From Butyricimonas paravirosa (lineage in GTDB: Bacteria; Bacteroidota; Bacteroidia; Bacteroidales; Marinifilaceae): 64,000 nucleotides of DNA. Of the stretch, positions 19,361 through 28,405 are shown piece after piece. The stretch spans positions 2,542,001-2,606,000 of the forward strand of contig NZ_CP043839.1 of assembly GCF_032878955.1 (NCBI RefSeq), given 5' to 3'. The notes below the pieces were generated by a model, which worked only from the letters and a program-made list of their open reading frames with translations, searched no databases and had not been told where the DNA came from. Both the position numbers and the translations under genes were made by a program. Numbering within the stretch: the stretch's first letter is position 1; each line of letters opens with the position of its first letter.

Positions 19361-19472
19361 AAATAATCCCACTTATTCGAAGAACACTCGAAGCTCCCTC
19401 AGAGCTTCGCCATCCCCCAATGTCTGAGCAACGATTAAGCTTCGAATGAGCTCTGAATGAGTGAGATTATTT
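19361..19472. repeat. 112-bp imperfect inverted repeat
   Basis: The outer arms 19361-19378 (AAATAATCCCACTTATTC) and 19455-19472 match as reverse complements at 16 of 18 positions. An inner dyad, CGAAGCTC/GAGCTTCG, sits at 19389-19409. Small size, inverted ends and lack of coding capacity fit a MITE-like or REP-like element or a structured leader. I cannot see a target duplication. Confidence 0.4.
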
Positions 19473-19582
19473 GGGTTGCATTACCTCTTTATTTAGGTTG
19501 AATTAGGGTATAACGTGTAGAATCTATTTCCATTTTTCACCCCAAAAACGCTCTGAACTGTATTAGTAGTAAAAAACTACTT

Positions 19583-22500
19583 ATGAACCTGCATCAACTT
19601 TGGTTAATTACCCGGTACTCTTTCACGGAAATATGGCGAAATAAAACTTTCCGTGTTGCATTCATGGTCTTGATCCCTCTACTCATCGCATACCAGGTAT
19701 CATTCCAAAGTGACATGTTCAACATTCCCGTCGAGTACACCCTTGTCCTATCCTCTTTCATCCCCACACAAAACGCTTACATGTTTAACCTACTCTTAGT
19801 ATTCCCCCTTGCCACCATGGGATTCTGGGTACACAAGCAAAAAAAATACAACACGCTGGAAGCCCTACTCGTTCATCCGCAAGGAAACGATACCTACTCG
19901 ACAGGCTTTATACTCGGGATCATCATTGCCTTCATGATCATGGGAAGTATCTCGCTCGCCCTAGCCGGGTTAATCAATCTTTTCGCCTCCCCGACCTCTT
20001 TCCAGCCCCTTATCTATTTGTTCTACTTGGTGACACTATTCCTTCCCACCATTGTTTTCGTCGTGGGTATCACCTCTTTCCTTGCCGCTCGTTGCTTTAA
20101 AAACGGAACCGTCACCACCTTTTTTATGCTAGTTTACCTCTCCGTGGATATCCTCTTCCTATCCACCCTTTACCACGGGCTATTCGATCCTCTCGGCATC
20201 CTCCTTCCCTACACGTTTTCCGGCTTCACGGGGATGGCCGATTTACCCGGTTTTTTGCTCCACCGAACAACTTTCCTCTTGCTGGGAATTGGGTTCATCA
20301 CGCTCGCCATCAGTGGCCTGCCCCGTATCCCCAACAAGATCAACGGCCGCCAACGGGCTGTCTGTTCCGGGATACTCTTACTTTTCGTGGGATTATTGGC
20401 AGGGTTTATCATGTACAACCATCACGAGCAAGTCGAACGACGCCACGCACTCTATGAATCCGTGTACGAGAAGCACGACTCTCCAAACAAGATGAACATC
20501 ATCACTCATGACATCCGGTTTACCTACCAAGAGAAACAGGCTCATGTGGAAAGCCGGATATCGCTACATAACCCGACTGGCACAAACCTATCGAAAATCA
20601 TCCTTTACCTGAACCCCTCCCTAGAAGTTACAAGCATACAAGAAAACCTATCTCCCGTGCCTTTCACGAGAGAGGCTCAGGCTATCGTGATCTCCCGACC
20701 TGTTTCTCCCGGTGATACTCTCACCCTTAACATTCAGTATCAAGGAACTATCGATGAAGGAATCTGCTACCTCTACATCCCGAAACGACAGAAAGAATTT
20801 GACATTGATAACCGTCACTATCTATCCTGCAGGTTCGGCCATCGATACGCCTTCCTCGAAAAAGATTACATCTTGCTCACACCCGAATGCCTCTGGTACC
20901 CGGTTACTTCTCCACCCGTAAACCCCGCACATCCCTATAACACCCCGTGCGATTTCACCCGCTACACCTTAACCGTCGATCACCCCATCCGACTTACAGC
21001 TATTTCCCAAGGCTCACGCCACGAGACGGCATCAGGTACCCGGTTTGAAAACGAACACCCTCAAAGGAACATATCGCTATGTATCGGGAAATACGAGAAA
21101 CGGGAGATAACCGTGGACAGCGTGACCTACGAGCTGTACATGTCAAAAAACAACTTCGAGGTTCTCTCCTCGATTGAACAACAATTAACTTCACTCCCCG
21201 ACAAGATCAGGGATATGAAAGAGACCATAGAATATGAAAGAAAATCTTCCTATCTATTTAACCGCTTGCGCCTCGTAGAAACCCCGGTTACCTTCACCTC
21301 CCACTATCACCCGGCAACAGGAGGAAGCGAGATGATACAACCCGAAATGGTATTGTGTCCGGAAAGAGGGATCGGTATATTAAATGGAAGAATTAGAGCC
21401 TTTGCTAAGAAATGGTTACGTTTTGAAATATCTGAGTGGATTGAACCTTTCAAATATAGTATATACTGGCGACTTAACAATGAACATATTCTAACATCTT
21501 GGGAAGAAGGCCCACTCTCCCACCTAAAGTTAGGAACAACATGGCATTACGAATCAATTTACAACATATACAACTTCAATCCTCTATTTTTTTATTGCAT
21601 AAACCATATTTACTCTCACAAATACCCAACGATCAATAGTCTCTTAAATCAGATCGTGAAAAGACCATGGGAAAACAGAAATCCCAATGCAGCACCTCTA
21701 GACTCCCAACAAAAAGCCTTGGACTATTTAAATGGGAAAAGTTATCGGACAGCTCTCTCGGATAAGACACTTTCCTTTGAGATCATAAATCAAATTAATG
21801 AACTAAAAGCAAATGATCTACTCTCACAAATCATTCTTAAAGGAACTACCTCCACGGATTTTCACGTATTCGTACAAGATTTTATGACAACCAATCGTTT
21901 CCGACAAACTGATTTTCAAACTTTTGACGATGCTTTTTCAAAAAAATTTGGATGGCACCTATCCGAAATTTTCCCGGAATACTTTGACTGTCAAGAGCTA
22001 CCCGCTTTTCAAGTAAAAAACTTTCGGGTAAAACGAATTTTATCACCCACAGAAGAAGAAGGAGATCCTTGGACTCCTCACACCAAATTTAGAATGGAAT
22101 TTGACGTTTTAAACCAAAGTGATGTGGATGGAGTCATTGCTATGCACTTAGGAACTGCCATTTTCAAAGCTGGACCTGAACATCAGATCGACAGGATTCT
22201 CTATACACCTCGCACATTTTCTGTGAAAGCCAGAGAAGCCAAAAAAATTATATTTATATGCCCGAATCCAGTTATTGCACATAGCATTTATACCGGATTG
22301 TCAAAAAACCGCCCAAACATTTTTAATTTTCATGATAAGACGATCACGCTAGAAAAAGGAATAGAATCCACCAGAGACACCATCACTGGGGAAGAATCCA
22401 TCTCTCCCACAATCTTCTTTCCTTCCAAAAATGAAATCATCGTTGATAACGAGGATAACAATTTTCAAATCACGGATCCTCCAGCTCCCTGGCTAAAACG

Positions 22501-22957
22501 TTTCCTAAGGCTAGATCATAATCACCACACGCATTCCTCTACAGCAGTATCCCATTGGGAATACACTCTTATGCCCGACTGTTTCGGAGAATATTGTTTG
22601 AGCTGTCTCAGAAAAAGAACAGGTAAAGGAGAAGGTTTACTGACCTGGACAACTCCCATTAACAAAAAAGGTAAATACAAGATATATGCTTATATTCCAA
22701 ATATCTCTCATCGTCACGAACGCAGTAGAAGTATGATTACCCAAGAACCCATTCGGGACATACAATATTGCTACTCCATATCCTACAACAACAGAGAAAA
22801 AAAGATTAAAGTCCATGCACCCCAAACTTCCAAATGGGTGTTCATTGGAGAATTTATGTTACCAGAAGGAGAATGCTCGGTCTCCCTATATGATATCGGT
22901 TTACCCGGACAATGGGTTGTGGGAGATGCTATAAAATGGGTTTATCAAAAACCGTAA
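19583..22957 (+). CDS. Large ABC-2 permease / M1-peptidase-like membrane protein
   Basis: This is a 1124-residue rightward protein. Residues 1-285 hold about seven hydrophobic segments of ABC-2 permease type (VAFMVLIPLLIAYQ, FNLLLVFPLATMGFWV, GIIIAFMIMGSISLALAGL, TTFFMLVYLSVDILFLSTL and others). The large extracytoplasmic part resembles the M1-aminopeptidase-like domain fused to such permeases in Bacteroidetes: strands like ITHDIRFTYQEKQAHVESRISLHNPTG and the segment HYHPATGGSEMIQPEMVL. No HExxH zinc motif is visible, so peptidase activity is doubtful. Base composition shifts from GC-richer to AT-richer near 21370 without breaking the frame. Its stop abuts the sigma factor stop with no bases between. 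Confidence 0.7.
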   Translation: MNLHQLWLITRYSFTEIWRNKTFRVAFMVLIPLLIAYQVSFQSDMFNIPVEYTLVLSSFIPTQNAYMFNLLLVFPLATMGFWVHKQKKYNTLEALLVHPQGNDTYSTGFILGIIIAFMIMGSISLALAGLINLFASPTSFQPLIYLFYLVTLFLPTIVFVVGITSFLAARCFKNGTVTTFFMLVYLSVDILFLSTLYHGLFDPLGILLPYTFSGFTGMADLPGFLLHRTTFLLLGIGFITLAISGLPRIPNKINGRQRAVCSGILLLFVGLLAGFIMYNHHEQVERRHALYESVYEKHDSPNKMNIITHDIRFTYQEKQAHVESRISLHNPTGTNLSKIILYLNPSLEVTSIQENLSPVPFTREAQAIVISRPVSPGDTLTLNIQYQGTIDEGICYLYIPKRQKEFDIDNRHYLSCRFGHRYAFLEKDYILLTPECLWYPVTSPPVNPAHPYNTPCDFTRYTLTVDHPIRLTAISQGSRHETASGTRFENEHPQRNISLCIGKYEKREITVDSVTYELYMSKNNFEVLSSIEQQLTSLPDKIRDMKETIEYERKSSYLFNRLRLVETPVTFTSHYHPATGGSEMIQPEMVLCPERGIGILNGRIRAFAKKWLRFEISEWIEPFKYSIYWRLNNEHILTSWEEGPLSHLKLGTTWHYESIYNIYNFNPLFFYCINHIYSHKYPTINSLLNQIVKRPWENRNPNAAPLDSQQKALDYLNGKSYRTALSDKTLSFEIINQINELKANDLLSQIILKGTTSTDFHVFVQDFMTTNRFRQTDFQTFDDAFSKKFGWHLSEIFPEYFDCQELPAFQVKNFRVKRILSPTEEEGDPWTPHTKFRMEFDVLNQSDVDGVIAMHLGTAIFKAGPEHQIDRILYTPRTFSVKAREAKKIIFICPNPVIAHSIYTGLSKNRPNIFNFHDKTITLEKGIESTRDTITGEESISPTIFFPSKNEIIVDNEDNNFQITDPPAPWLKRFLRLDHNHHTHSSTAVSHWEYTLMPDCFGEYCLSCLRKRTGKGEGLLTWTTPINKKGKYKIYAYIPNISHRHERSRSMITQEPIRDIQYCYSISYNNREKKIKVHAPQTSKWVFIGEFMLPEGECSVSLYDIGLPGQWVVGDAIKWVYQKP

Positions 22958-23530
22958 TCACTCACCAACCACTTGATTCAATAGTAGGAGTAACATCGTT
23001 ACTTCTGCTATTTTCTGTTTTAACTTTTTATAGGCGATCTTTTTCTGCGTTTTCACCGTGTTCTCCGAAACTCCCAGCAAGCGGGCAATTTCCTCGTTAT
23101 CTTTTCCTTGCATGGCAAGCTTGAAAATCTCCCTGCATTTCGGAGCCAATTCTTGTTCTGTCTCAGCCAGTATACGTTCTGCCTCTTCCTCGATCACGTA
23201 ATTGATAAAACAAACCTGTGATTCCAGTTCCTGCACTCCTTTGGCCATATACTCACTTTTCACTCGCTCATGTTTCAAATGATTCAGTGCGTTATTACGG
23301 CTGACTTGATACAAAAAGGATTTCACATGAGCCGCGGATGCCATTTCCTCCCGATTATCCCACAAGGAAATAAACGCCTCCTGCACACAATCCTCACAAA
23401 CAGAAAGATCATCAATAAAACGGTGCGTGAACAAACACAAACTATGATAAAAAGTATCAAAGATCTGTTGATACACTTTTCTGTCACCAACCGTTAATCC
23501 TTGGATTTTTATTGAAGTTTGTTCCTGCAT
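22958..23530 (-). CDS. ECF-type RNA polymerase sigma factor
   Basis: This 190-residue protein has the two-domain ECF layout. Region 2 is FDTFYHSLCLFTHRFIDDLSVCEDCVQEAFISLWDNR, followed by VKSFLYQVSRNNALNHLKH. Region 4 is LAPKCREIFKLAMQGKDNEEIARLLGVSENTVKTQKKIAYKKLK, a clear helix-turn-helix. It is the Bacteroidetes type that pairs with FecR anti-sigma factors. The expected fecR partner is not adjacent: downstream is a convergent 3.4 kb gene, and the fecR of locus A follows only beyond it. It could serve locus A or the orphan fecR of locus B. A TATCTTTG box lies upstream. Confidence 0.9.
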   Translation of the reverse strand: MQEQTSIKIQGLTVGDRKVYQQIFDTFYHSLCLFTHRFIDDLSVCEDCVQEAFISLWDNREEMASAAHVKSFLYQVSRNNALNHLKHERVKSEYMAKGVQELESQVCFINYVIEEEAERILAETEQELAPKCREIFKLAMQGKDNEEIARLLGVSENTVKTQKKIAYKKLKQKIAEVTMLLLLLNQVVGE

Positions 23531-23566
23531 ACACTTACGCTTTATTTATTTCCTCTTTACGTAAAA

Positions 23567-23574
23567 CAAAGATA
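23567..23574 (-). promoter_or_regulatory. -7 box TATCTTTG of the sigma factor gene
   Basis: The reverse strand reads TATCTTTG, an exact match to the Bacteroidetes TAnnTTTG -7 consensus, 37-44 bp upstream of the sigma gene ATG. No good -33 TTTG is visible at the usual spacing. Confidence 0.5.
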
Positions 23575-23663
23575 GAAATGAAAATGTAAAAACGAAATGA
23601 TTTATTTCATTATGTTTCAATATAGTCTCTTTTTCTTTATAAAATTAAAATCTATTTATAAAT

Positions 23664-23687
23664 TTAAGGGGCTATATAGCCCCTTAA
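23664..23687 (-). terminator. Hairpin after the tandem thioredoxin gene
   Basis: TTAAGGGGCTAT / ATAGCCCCTTAA forms a perfect 12-bp stem about 55 bp after the stop of the gene at 23742. On the leftward strand it is followed by AT-rich sequence with only short U runs, so it is a probable rather than textbook terminator of locus B. Confidence 0.55.
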
Positions 23688-23741
23688 CACAAACAACAGA
23701 CAATATTAATTACAAGAAAATAATTCTCATTCACACACAAA

Positions 23742-25844
23742 CTATTGCCCTGTATTCATTGAAATATATTCTCTCAGAGACTCATTTTCTATATTTGCCT
23801 CCAACATGAGAACCAACTTTTGTAAATCCTCCTCTGATTCCATTTCCGTTTTCAGATATTTTAATACCGGGAACGCAATATTCATCGCTTCGTCATCATG
23901 AAACAATTTAAATCCTTTTTTACAACGGCTATACAAGCCCTTTACATCTTTCTTCAGATAGGCTTCCGTTATATCAATACATGCAGACAACTCTTTTCGT
24001 TTTTCCAACTTAAAAGATTTAATCTCGTTTTTCATGTTTACCACATCTTCTATTGTACTTTTTTTATCATACCCTTTCAAGATATAACTCAACTGATTAT
24101 AATACACGGCATATAACTTATTATCAACCTTCGTTTTACCCAAAGACCGGATGAACTCCTCCCGATGATCTACCAAATATTTAAAATGATCTGTTCCCTT
24201 TTTAGTCAACGCCGGACTTTCAAAAATAAACCAGTAACTACTATCCACCTTTTCAGACTCATCCAACAATCCCAATAGGACAGCACTCACTTCCTTCGCC
24301 TTATTCTCCTCATATATAGACAACAGAGACAGAATATACCTTGATAGGAAAGCCTTATCCCGGTTTCCTTCTTCATACAATCGGTCCAGATACCCCGTGG
24401 AATTCTCTTCTTCCATTCCTTCTTGTACACGTTTCAAAAATTCATCCGCCTCACCGGAACCGAGTAATTTGTGATACACGCTACCATCAGGACGCAAAAT
24501 CAAGAACGTCGGGAAAGCTCGTATGCCGTAACGCTTGGCTAATTCCGGCCCTTCTCCTTTCTCCATATCAACCTTGAGACACACAAAATGCTCGTTAAAA
24601 TAATCACCCACAATCTCCTGCGGGAACACATTTGAAGTCATGTATTTACAAGGACCACACCAAGAAGTGTAACAATCCAGGAATACCATACTTTTTGCCC
24701 TTTCCGCTTTCTTCAAAGCTTGTTCCAAAGTCAGATCCTCCCAATACACTCCGACAGAAGCCAACTTCTTAAAACGACTGAAAAAAGATTTCAAATATCC
24801 TTTTAAATCTTCTCCGGCTGCCGATTCCACGAACTGATCTCCCAATGCAGCAATTCTTTGCCATTGCTGTTTATCTCCCTTTTTCTCCACAAATTGCAAA
24901 GAGGTTGCCAAAGTCCACAGCTCTGCCTGCGGCAAATTCTGTACTTCCCGTTCCAAAATTGAAATCATCTCATTTACATCCTCATTACAACGGGCATAAG
25001 CCAAGGCCAATTTAGTTCGAAGGTATTCCTTACCCGGCAGGTCATATTCATTCAATTGCTGTTGCATCACATCCAACCGCCCGACATCCTCTTTCTTTGC
25101 AAACCCAGCAACATAACTATATAACATACCGGAATAGGCAGAAGCAATTTTCTGATTTACTTTTTCTTCCCCGATACTCTTTTCAAAAGCCGCTTTATTC
25201 TTTAACAGAAAAGCAAAATTATCGGATATCAAAGGAGAAAGGAAACTATCCTCGTATATTACCCAATAAGGCTTAGCCATTTTTTCTTTAGAAGTCAAAC
25301 GCTTTACCAATTCATCCGCCACCACTTTTAAACGCTCATTATCATAGGTATCTTGTAACGTCAATACATAATCCAACATACGTTTTTTCGTCATCTTTCC
25401 GGTCTTGTACTCCTTTTCCAATACCTCCAATGTATTTTCTTTCTGCAAACCCCTCTTTACCCGAAGAATGAACTCTTGAAGTTCTCCGCCTCCAACAACC
25501 CGATACGTTTCCTTCCCCTCCGGATTCAAAAGTAAAAAGGTCGGGTATGCCCGTATTTTAAATTGCTTGGAAAGCTCCTTTCCTTCTCCTTTCTCCATAT
25601 CAAACTTGACATTCACGAAATGAGCATTGAAAAAGTCCCCGGCCTCCTTTTGAGGGAATACCTCTTCCGTCATCATTTTACAAGGTCCGCACCATGTCGT
25701 GTAACAATCCACAAACACCATCTTCCCTTGAACCTTTGCTTGCTCCAAAGCCTCCTTCAACGTGATTTGCTTAAAATCGACTCCTTGCGAAAATAGCTGG
25801 AAATAGCCACATACGCATATCAATAAACACACAATTCTTTTCAT
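23742..25844 (-). CDS. Tandem thioredoxin-domain protein
   Basis: I use the ATG at 25844 (MKRIVCLLICVCGYFQLFSQ), which gives a clean signal peptide; an ATG six codons upstream also exists. The 700-residue mature layout is duplicated. Each half starts with a short strand and EALEQAKVQGKMVFVDCYTTWCGPC or QALKKAERAKSMVFLDCYTSWCGPC (Cys52/55 and Cys396/399), continues with KFDMEKGEGKELSKQFKIRAYPTFLLLNPEGK or its equivalent, and ends in a long helical region. The two sister genes at 45755 and 46941 match one half each. It is probably a periplasmic thiol oxidoreductase tied to SusC/SusD locus B. Confidence 0.87.
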   Translation of the reverse strand: MKRIVCLLICVCGYFQLFSQGVDFKQITLKEALEQAKVQGKMVFVDCYTTWCGPCKMMTEEVFPQKEAGDFFNAHFVNVKFDMEKGEGKELSKQFKIRAYPTFLLLNPEGKETYRVVGGGELQEFILRVKRGLQKENTLEVLEKEYKTGKMTKKRMLDYVLTLQDTYDNERLKVVADELVKRLTSKEKMAKPYWVIYEDSFLSPLISDNFAFLLKNKAAFEKSIGEEKVNQKIASAYSGMLYSYVAGFAKKEDVGRLDVMQQQLNEYDLPGKEYLRTKLALAYARCNEDVNEMISILEREVQNLPQAELWTLATSLQFVEKKGDKQQWQRIAALGDQFVESAAGEDLKGYLKSFFSRFKKLASVGVYWEDLTLEQALKKAERAKSMVFLDCYTSWCGPCKYMTSNVFPQEIVGDYFNEHFVCLKVDMEKGEGPELAKRYGIRAFPTFLILRPDGSVYHKLLGSGEADEFLKRVQEGMEEENSTGYLDRLYEEGNRDKAFLSRYILSLLSIYEENKAKEVSAVLLGLLDESEKVDSSYWFIFESPALTKKGTDHFKYLVDHREEFIRSLGKTKVDNKLYAVYYNQLSYILKGYDKKSTIEDVVNMKNEIKSFKLEKRKELSACIDITEAYLKKDVKGLYSRCKKGFKLFHDDEAMNIAFPVLKYLKTEMESEEDLQKLVLMLEANIENESLREYISMNTGQ

Positions 25845-25868
25845 ACAGTAATTTTTATTCATATTATA

Positions 25869-26059
25869 CAGGGGCTGTCCTCAAAGTCATTTCTCCAACT
25901 CCCTCCCCCCTTCGGGGTACTCCCTCTATAAACAGAGGGAGAGTTGAAATACTCTCTATCTTCAGAATGAGTCACCAGCTCCTCCTCTGTTTATAGAGGA
26001 GGTGGCACGAAGTGACGGAGGAGTTTTTTGAAATCTAATGACTTTTTGGCCAGTCCCTG
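25869..26059. repeat. 191-bp MITE-like element with terminal inverted repeats
   Basis: The ends (CAGGGGCTGTCCTCAAAGTC... and the reverse complement of the right end, CAGGGACTGGCCAAAAAGTC...) match at most of 23 positions. Inside is a second level of structure. ACTCCCTC..CTATAAACAGAGGGAG and CTCCTCTG..TATAGAGGAGG are related inverted words built on CTCCCTCTnTAAACAGAGG. No coding capacity is visible. The size and terminal repeats fit a non-autonomous element inserted between the DUF4465 gene and the thioredoxin gene. No clear target duplication is seen. Confidence 0.6.
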
Positions 26060-26069
26060 TTCATTGAAT

Positions 26070-26942
26070 TTATTCTTTAATCCTAATCCCGTCAAGACAG
26101 AAATACGGTGGGGTTCTCATCCGACCGGTTCCGGCCTCTATATCCGATGATGCCACATGGAATACAACTTTCGACACTTCTCCCAAGGAACTTAAATCCA
26201 CCTTATACCAATCGTTAATCACCAAGCTCCAATCCGGATGATTCGGATCACCCTTCCGGGTACACAAATAAAACTCTACCTGACCGGTTTCTGTCTCTCC
26301 GTTATATCCCGTAATGATCAATTTGTAGAAATCCTTATCGTCATCCACCATCTTCTTCACACCTCCCGGAACATTCGTGAACCATACCCCTTTTTTATTC
26401 GCACTACCCGGAATATTGGGATTAGCAACCGGCTCTTCTTCTGTTCCGTACTGATCCCCATATACTAATGCCAAATAGGTATAAGTCGTATTGGCCACTA
26501 AAATATGTTCTACCACGGCCGGAGTTCCCAGCGTAAAATAAGTATCATCGCCCTCAACCCGTCCAACAGCATATACTTCATTCGCATTGGGAAATCTCGT
26601 GTACACACTATAAATATTTGAATCCAAAGCCTCTTGAGTAGCCGTCCACGTAAAGGAACGGTTATTCCGGTTCGAATAAGCAAACCCGGCATACGTCCCG
26701 TCATTATTTTTCTTTGTATTAAACGTTACGGAATTCCTGTGAGCCGCTTTCGAAGTAAAGCCGCCGTCCGGGATCGCATGAGTAAAACGATCCAACTCCA
26801 GTTCATTCAGCGTCACATCATTCGGTACAGGCGCCAGCACATCCTTATCATCGGAACATGCCATAAAAGCTATAATCAGAATGAATATAAACCACAAATT
26901 TCTCATAAATCTCATATATTTACTTGTTTTGTCAAACATCAA
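26070..26942 (-). CDS. DUF4465 domain lipoprotein
   Basis: The product is 290 residues from the ATG overlapping the SusD stop; ATGs at 26915 and 26906 give a neater lipoprotein signal ending IIAFMACSDD. The C-terminal part, DWYKVDLSSLGEVSKVVFHVASSDIEAGTGRMRTPPYFCLDGIRI, is the DUF4465 signature, a jelly-roll-like surface domain in Bacteroidetes. The mature part also has SFTWTATQEALDSNIYSVYTRFPNANEVYAV. It takes the third place after SusC and SusD, where the other loci have DUF4843. It is probably a surface accessory or ligand-binding protein of locus B. Confidence 0.75.
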   Translation of the reverse strand: MMFDKTSKYMRFMRNLWFIFILIIAFMACSDDKDVLAPVPNDVTLNELELDRFTHAIPDGGFTSKAAHRNSVTFNTKKNNDGTYAGFAYSNRNNRSFTWTATQEALDSNIYSVYTRFPNANEVYAVGRVEGDDTYFTLGTPAVVEHILVANTTYTYLALVYGDQYGTEEEPVANPNIPGSANKKGVWFTNVPGGVKKMVDDDKDFYKLIITGYNGETETGQVEFYLCTRKGDPNHPDWSLVINDWYKVDLSSLGEVSKVVFHVASSDIEAGTGRMRTPPYFCLDGIRIKE

Positions 26943-28402
26943 TTACCAAGTTCCGGATTCTGTACTGCCAGAGGATTTTTTAACCGTTCGTTCTCCGGGA
27001 TCGGCCAACAATACTGATTTTCCGTGAAATTCACATCCGGTTTCAGCGTATATATCCAAGGTTTATTCTGGGCCGCACTGGCATCCGTGTCATTTATAAA
27101 TCGCAAAGAGGCAAAATACTCGCTTCCATTTTCCAAGAACTGTTCTACCCAGATTTCCCGGAATATCGCTCTCAACAAATCTTTCTTACTTCCGGGAGAT
27201 AAAGCTGGTAACACAGGGTTTGTCCGGCATGCCCGCATATCATTCAAAGGCTTCAATGCTTCTTCCAAAGAATAATCATCCAAACGGGCTTTCAACTCAG
27301 ATTCCATAAGATACAACTCGGCATAGCGGAAATAATAGGTCGCGTATGGAGCATCTTTCGCATCATACCGTCCTCCATGATATAATTTCACCGGAGTAAA
27401 CACCATCTTTGTATCCCAAGTCTCGGGAGCCCGGGCGGAATCCATGACAACCTCGTAACGGGGATCTTCTTCCAGCCACCCGGTTGCAATATCCGAATAG
27501 GTATTATTATAACCGATATTATACGAATAGTCAAACTCGTAACTCGTCGTACTGGCAAAATCTCCCAAATACCTTGCCCACAAGACCTCTTTCGAATCCC
27601 AACCCACTTCATACATGGCTGCTATATCCGATTCCATCTGCCAACCGGAAGGTGCATCCCGTTTTACAGTCTCCACTAGTGTCAACGCATCCTTCAAATC
27701 TTGCGTAGAACCACGCATTGCCCCTCGATAAAGTAAGATTTTTGCCTTCAACACCTGTGCCATCTGACGGGATAAACTACGAGAAGTCGTGAAGTCCGGC
27801 ATATTGGCGATTGCATCATCCAAATCTTCAAAGATCTTCGTGTACGATTCCCCGACACTACTACGAGGTACCTGCAGATTACTCAAATTTGACATCTTAT
27901 CCCGATACAAAATTCCATAAGCCGAATCATCCGCATCCCACCATCTCCCGAACAACCAGAACAAATTCGTGTAAGCCCAGCCCCGCATACACCGGGCTTC
28001 AGCCAACATTTCCTGCTTACGTTCCGGTGTCGGAAACTTATTCTCTGCCAAGTTTGAGATCGCCTCTATTGCCGCATTTGCAGAGTTCACCAAAGAATAC
28101 AAGGCCTGCCAAGTTCCATCCATGTCATTAGAACCTTCTTTATAGGCCATATTAAAATTAACCGTGTATGACGAGTAAAATCCTCCCTGTGAAGACAAGC
28201 GACACCAAGTCGCACCTCCGAATGCAGAGTTGGAAGCTACAATCGAGTACATCCCGTTCAGAATATTTTTTGCCCCACTATAATCCGTGACGGCATTATC
28301 CAGTGTCAAATTATGTTTGGGAACCTGATCCAAAAAATCCTCACATGAAGTAAAGAACACGATCCCCAACAACATGATATAATAACTTAATCTCTTCATC
28401 AT
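26939..28402 (-). CDS. SusD/RagB family nutrient-binding lipoprotein
   Basis: The product is 487 residues, with signal MMKRLSYYIMLLGIVFFTSC and then EDFLDQVPKHNLTLDNAVTDYSGAKNILNGMYSIVAS, the SusD N-terminal hallmark. TPR-like helices include MLAEARCMRGWAYTNLFWLFGRWWD. The C-terminal part has YYFRYAELYLMESELKARL, LRAIFREIWVEQFLENGSEYFASLRF and a final YCWPIPENERLKNPLAVQNPELGN. Its start is 3 bp after the SusC stop and its end overlaps the DUF4465 gene by 4 bp. It should work with the SusC at 28406 at the cell surface; the substrate is unknown. Confidence 0.92.
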   Translation of the reverse strand: MMKRLSYYIMLLGIVFFTSCEDFLDQVPKHNLTLDNAVTDYSGAKNILNGMYSIVASNSAFGGATWCRLSSQGGFYSSYTVNFNMAYKEGSNDMDGTWQALYSLVNSANAAIEAISNLAENKFPTPERKQEMLAEARCMRGWAYTNLFWLFGRWWDADDSAYGILYRDKMSNLSNLQVPRSSVGESYTKIFEDLDDAIANMPDFTTSRSLSRQMAQVLKAKILLYRGAMRGSTQDLKDALTLVETVKRDAPSGWQMESDIAAMYEVGWDSKEVLWARYLGDFASTTSYEFDYSYNIGYNNTYSDIATGWLEEDPRYEVVMDSARAPETWDTKMVFTPVKLYHGGRYDAKDAPYATYYFRYAELYLMESELKARLDDYSLEEALKPLNDMRACRTNPVLPALSPGSKKDLLRAIFREIWVEQFLENGSEYFASLRFINDTDASAAQNKPWIYTLKPDVNFTENQYCWPIPENERLKNPLAVQNPELGN

Positions 28403-28405
28403 ATC

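Larger units (their letters stand above)
18907..19582. other. 676-bp divergent intergenic region between fecR and the ABC-2/M1-like gene
   Basis: I see no convincing gene in this AT-rich stretch. It must hold the promoters of the leftward fecR operon and of the rightward gene at 19583. It contains a conserved palindrome-bearing block (19056-19108) and an imperfect inverted repeat (19361-19472), both listed separately. On the leftward strand near 18980-18994 there is TTAGTATTTG with TTTG about 18 bases upstream, a near match to the Bacteroidetes -33/-7 pattern. Confidence 0.5.

Noticed and set aside
19583..22957. Active M1 zinc aminopeptidase
   Set aside because: No HExxH with downstream Glu was found in the peptidase-like part.
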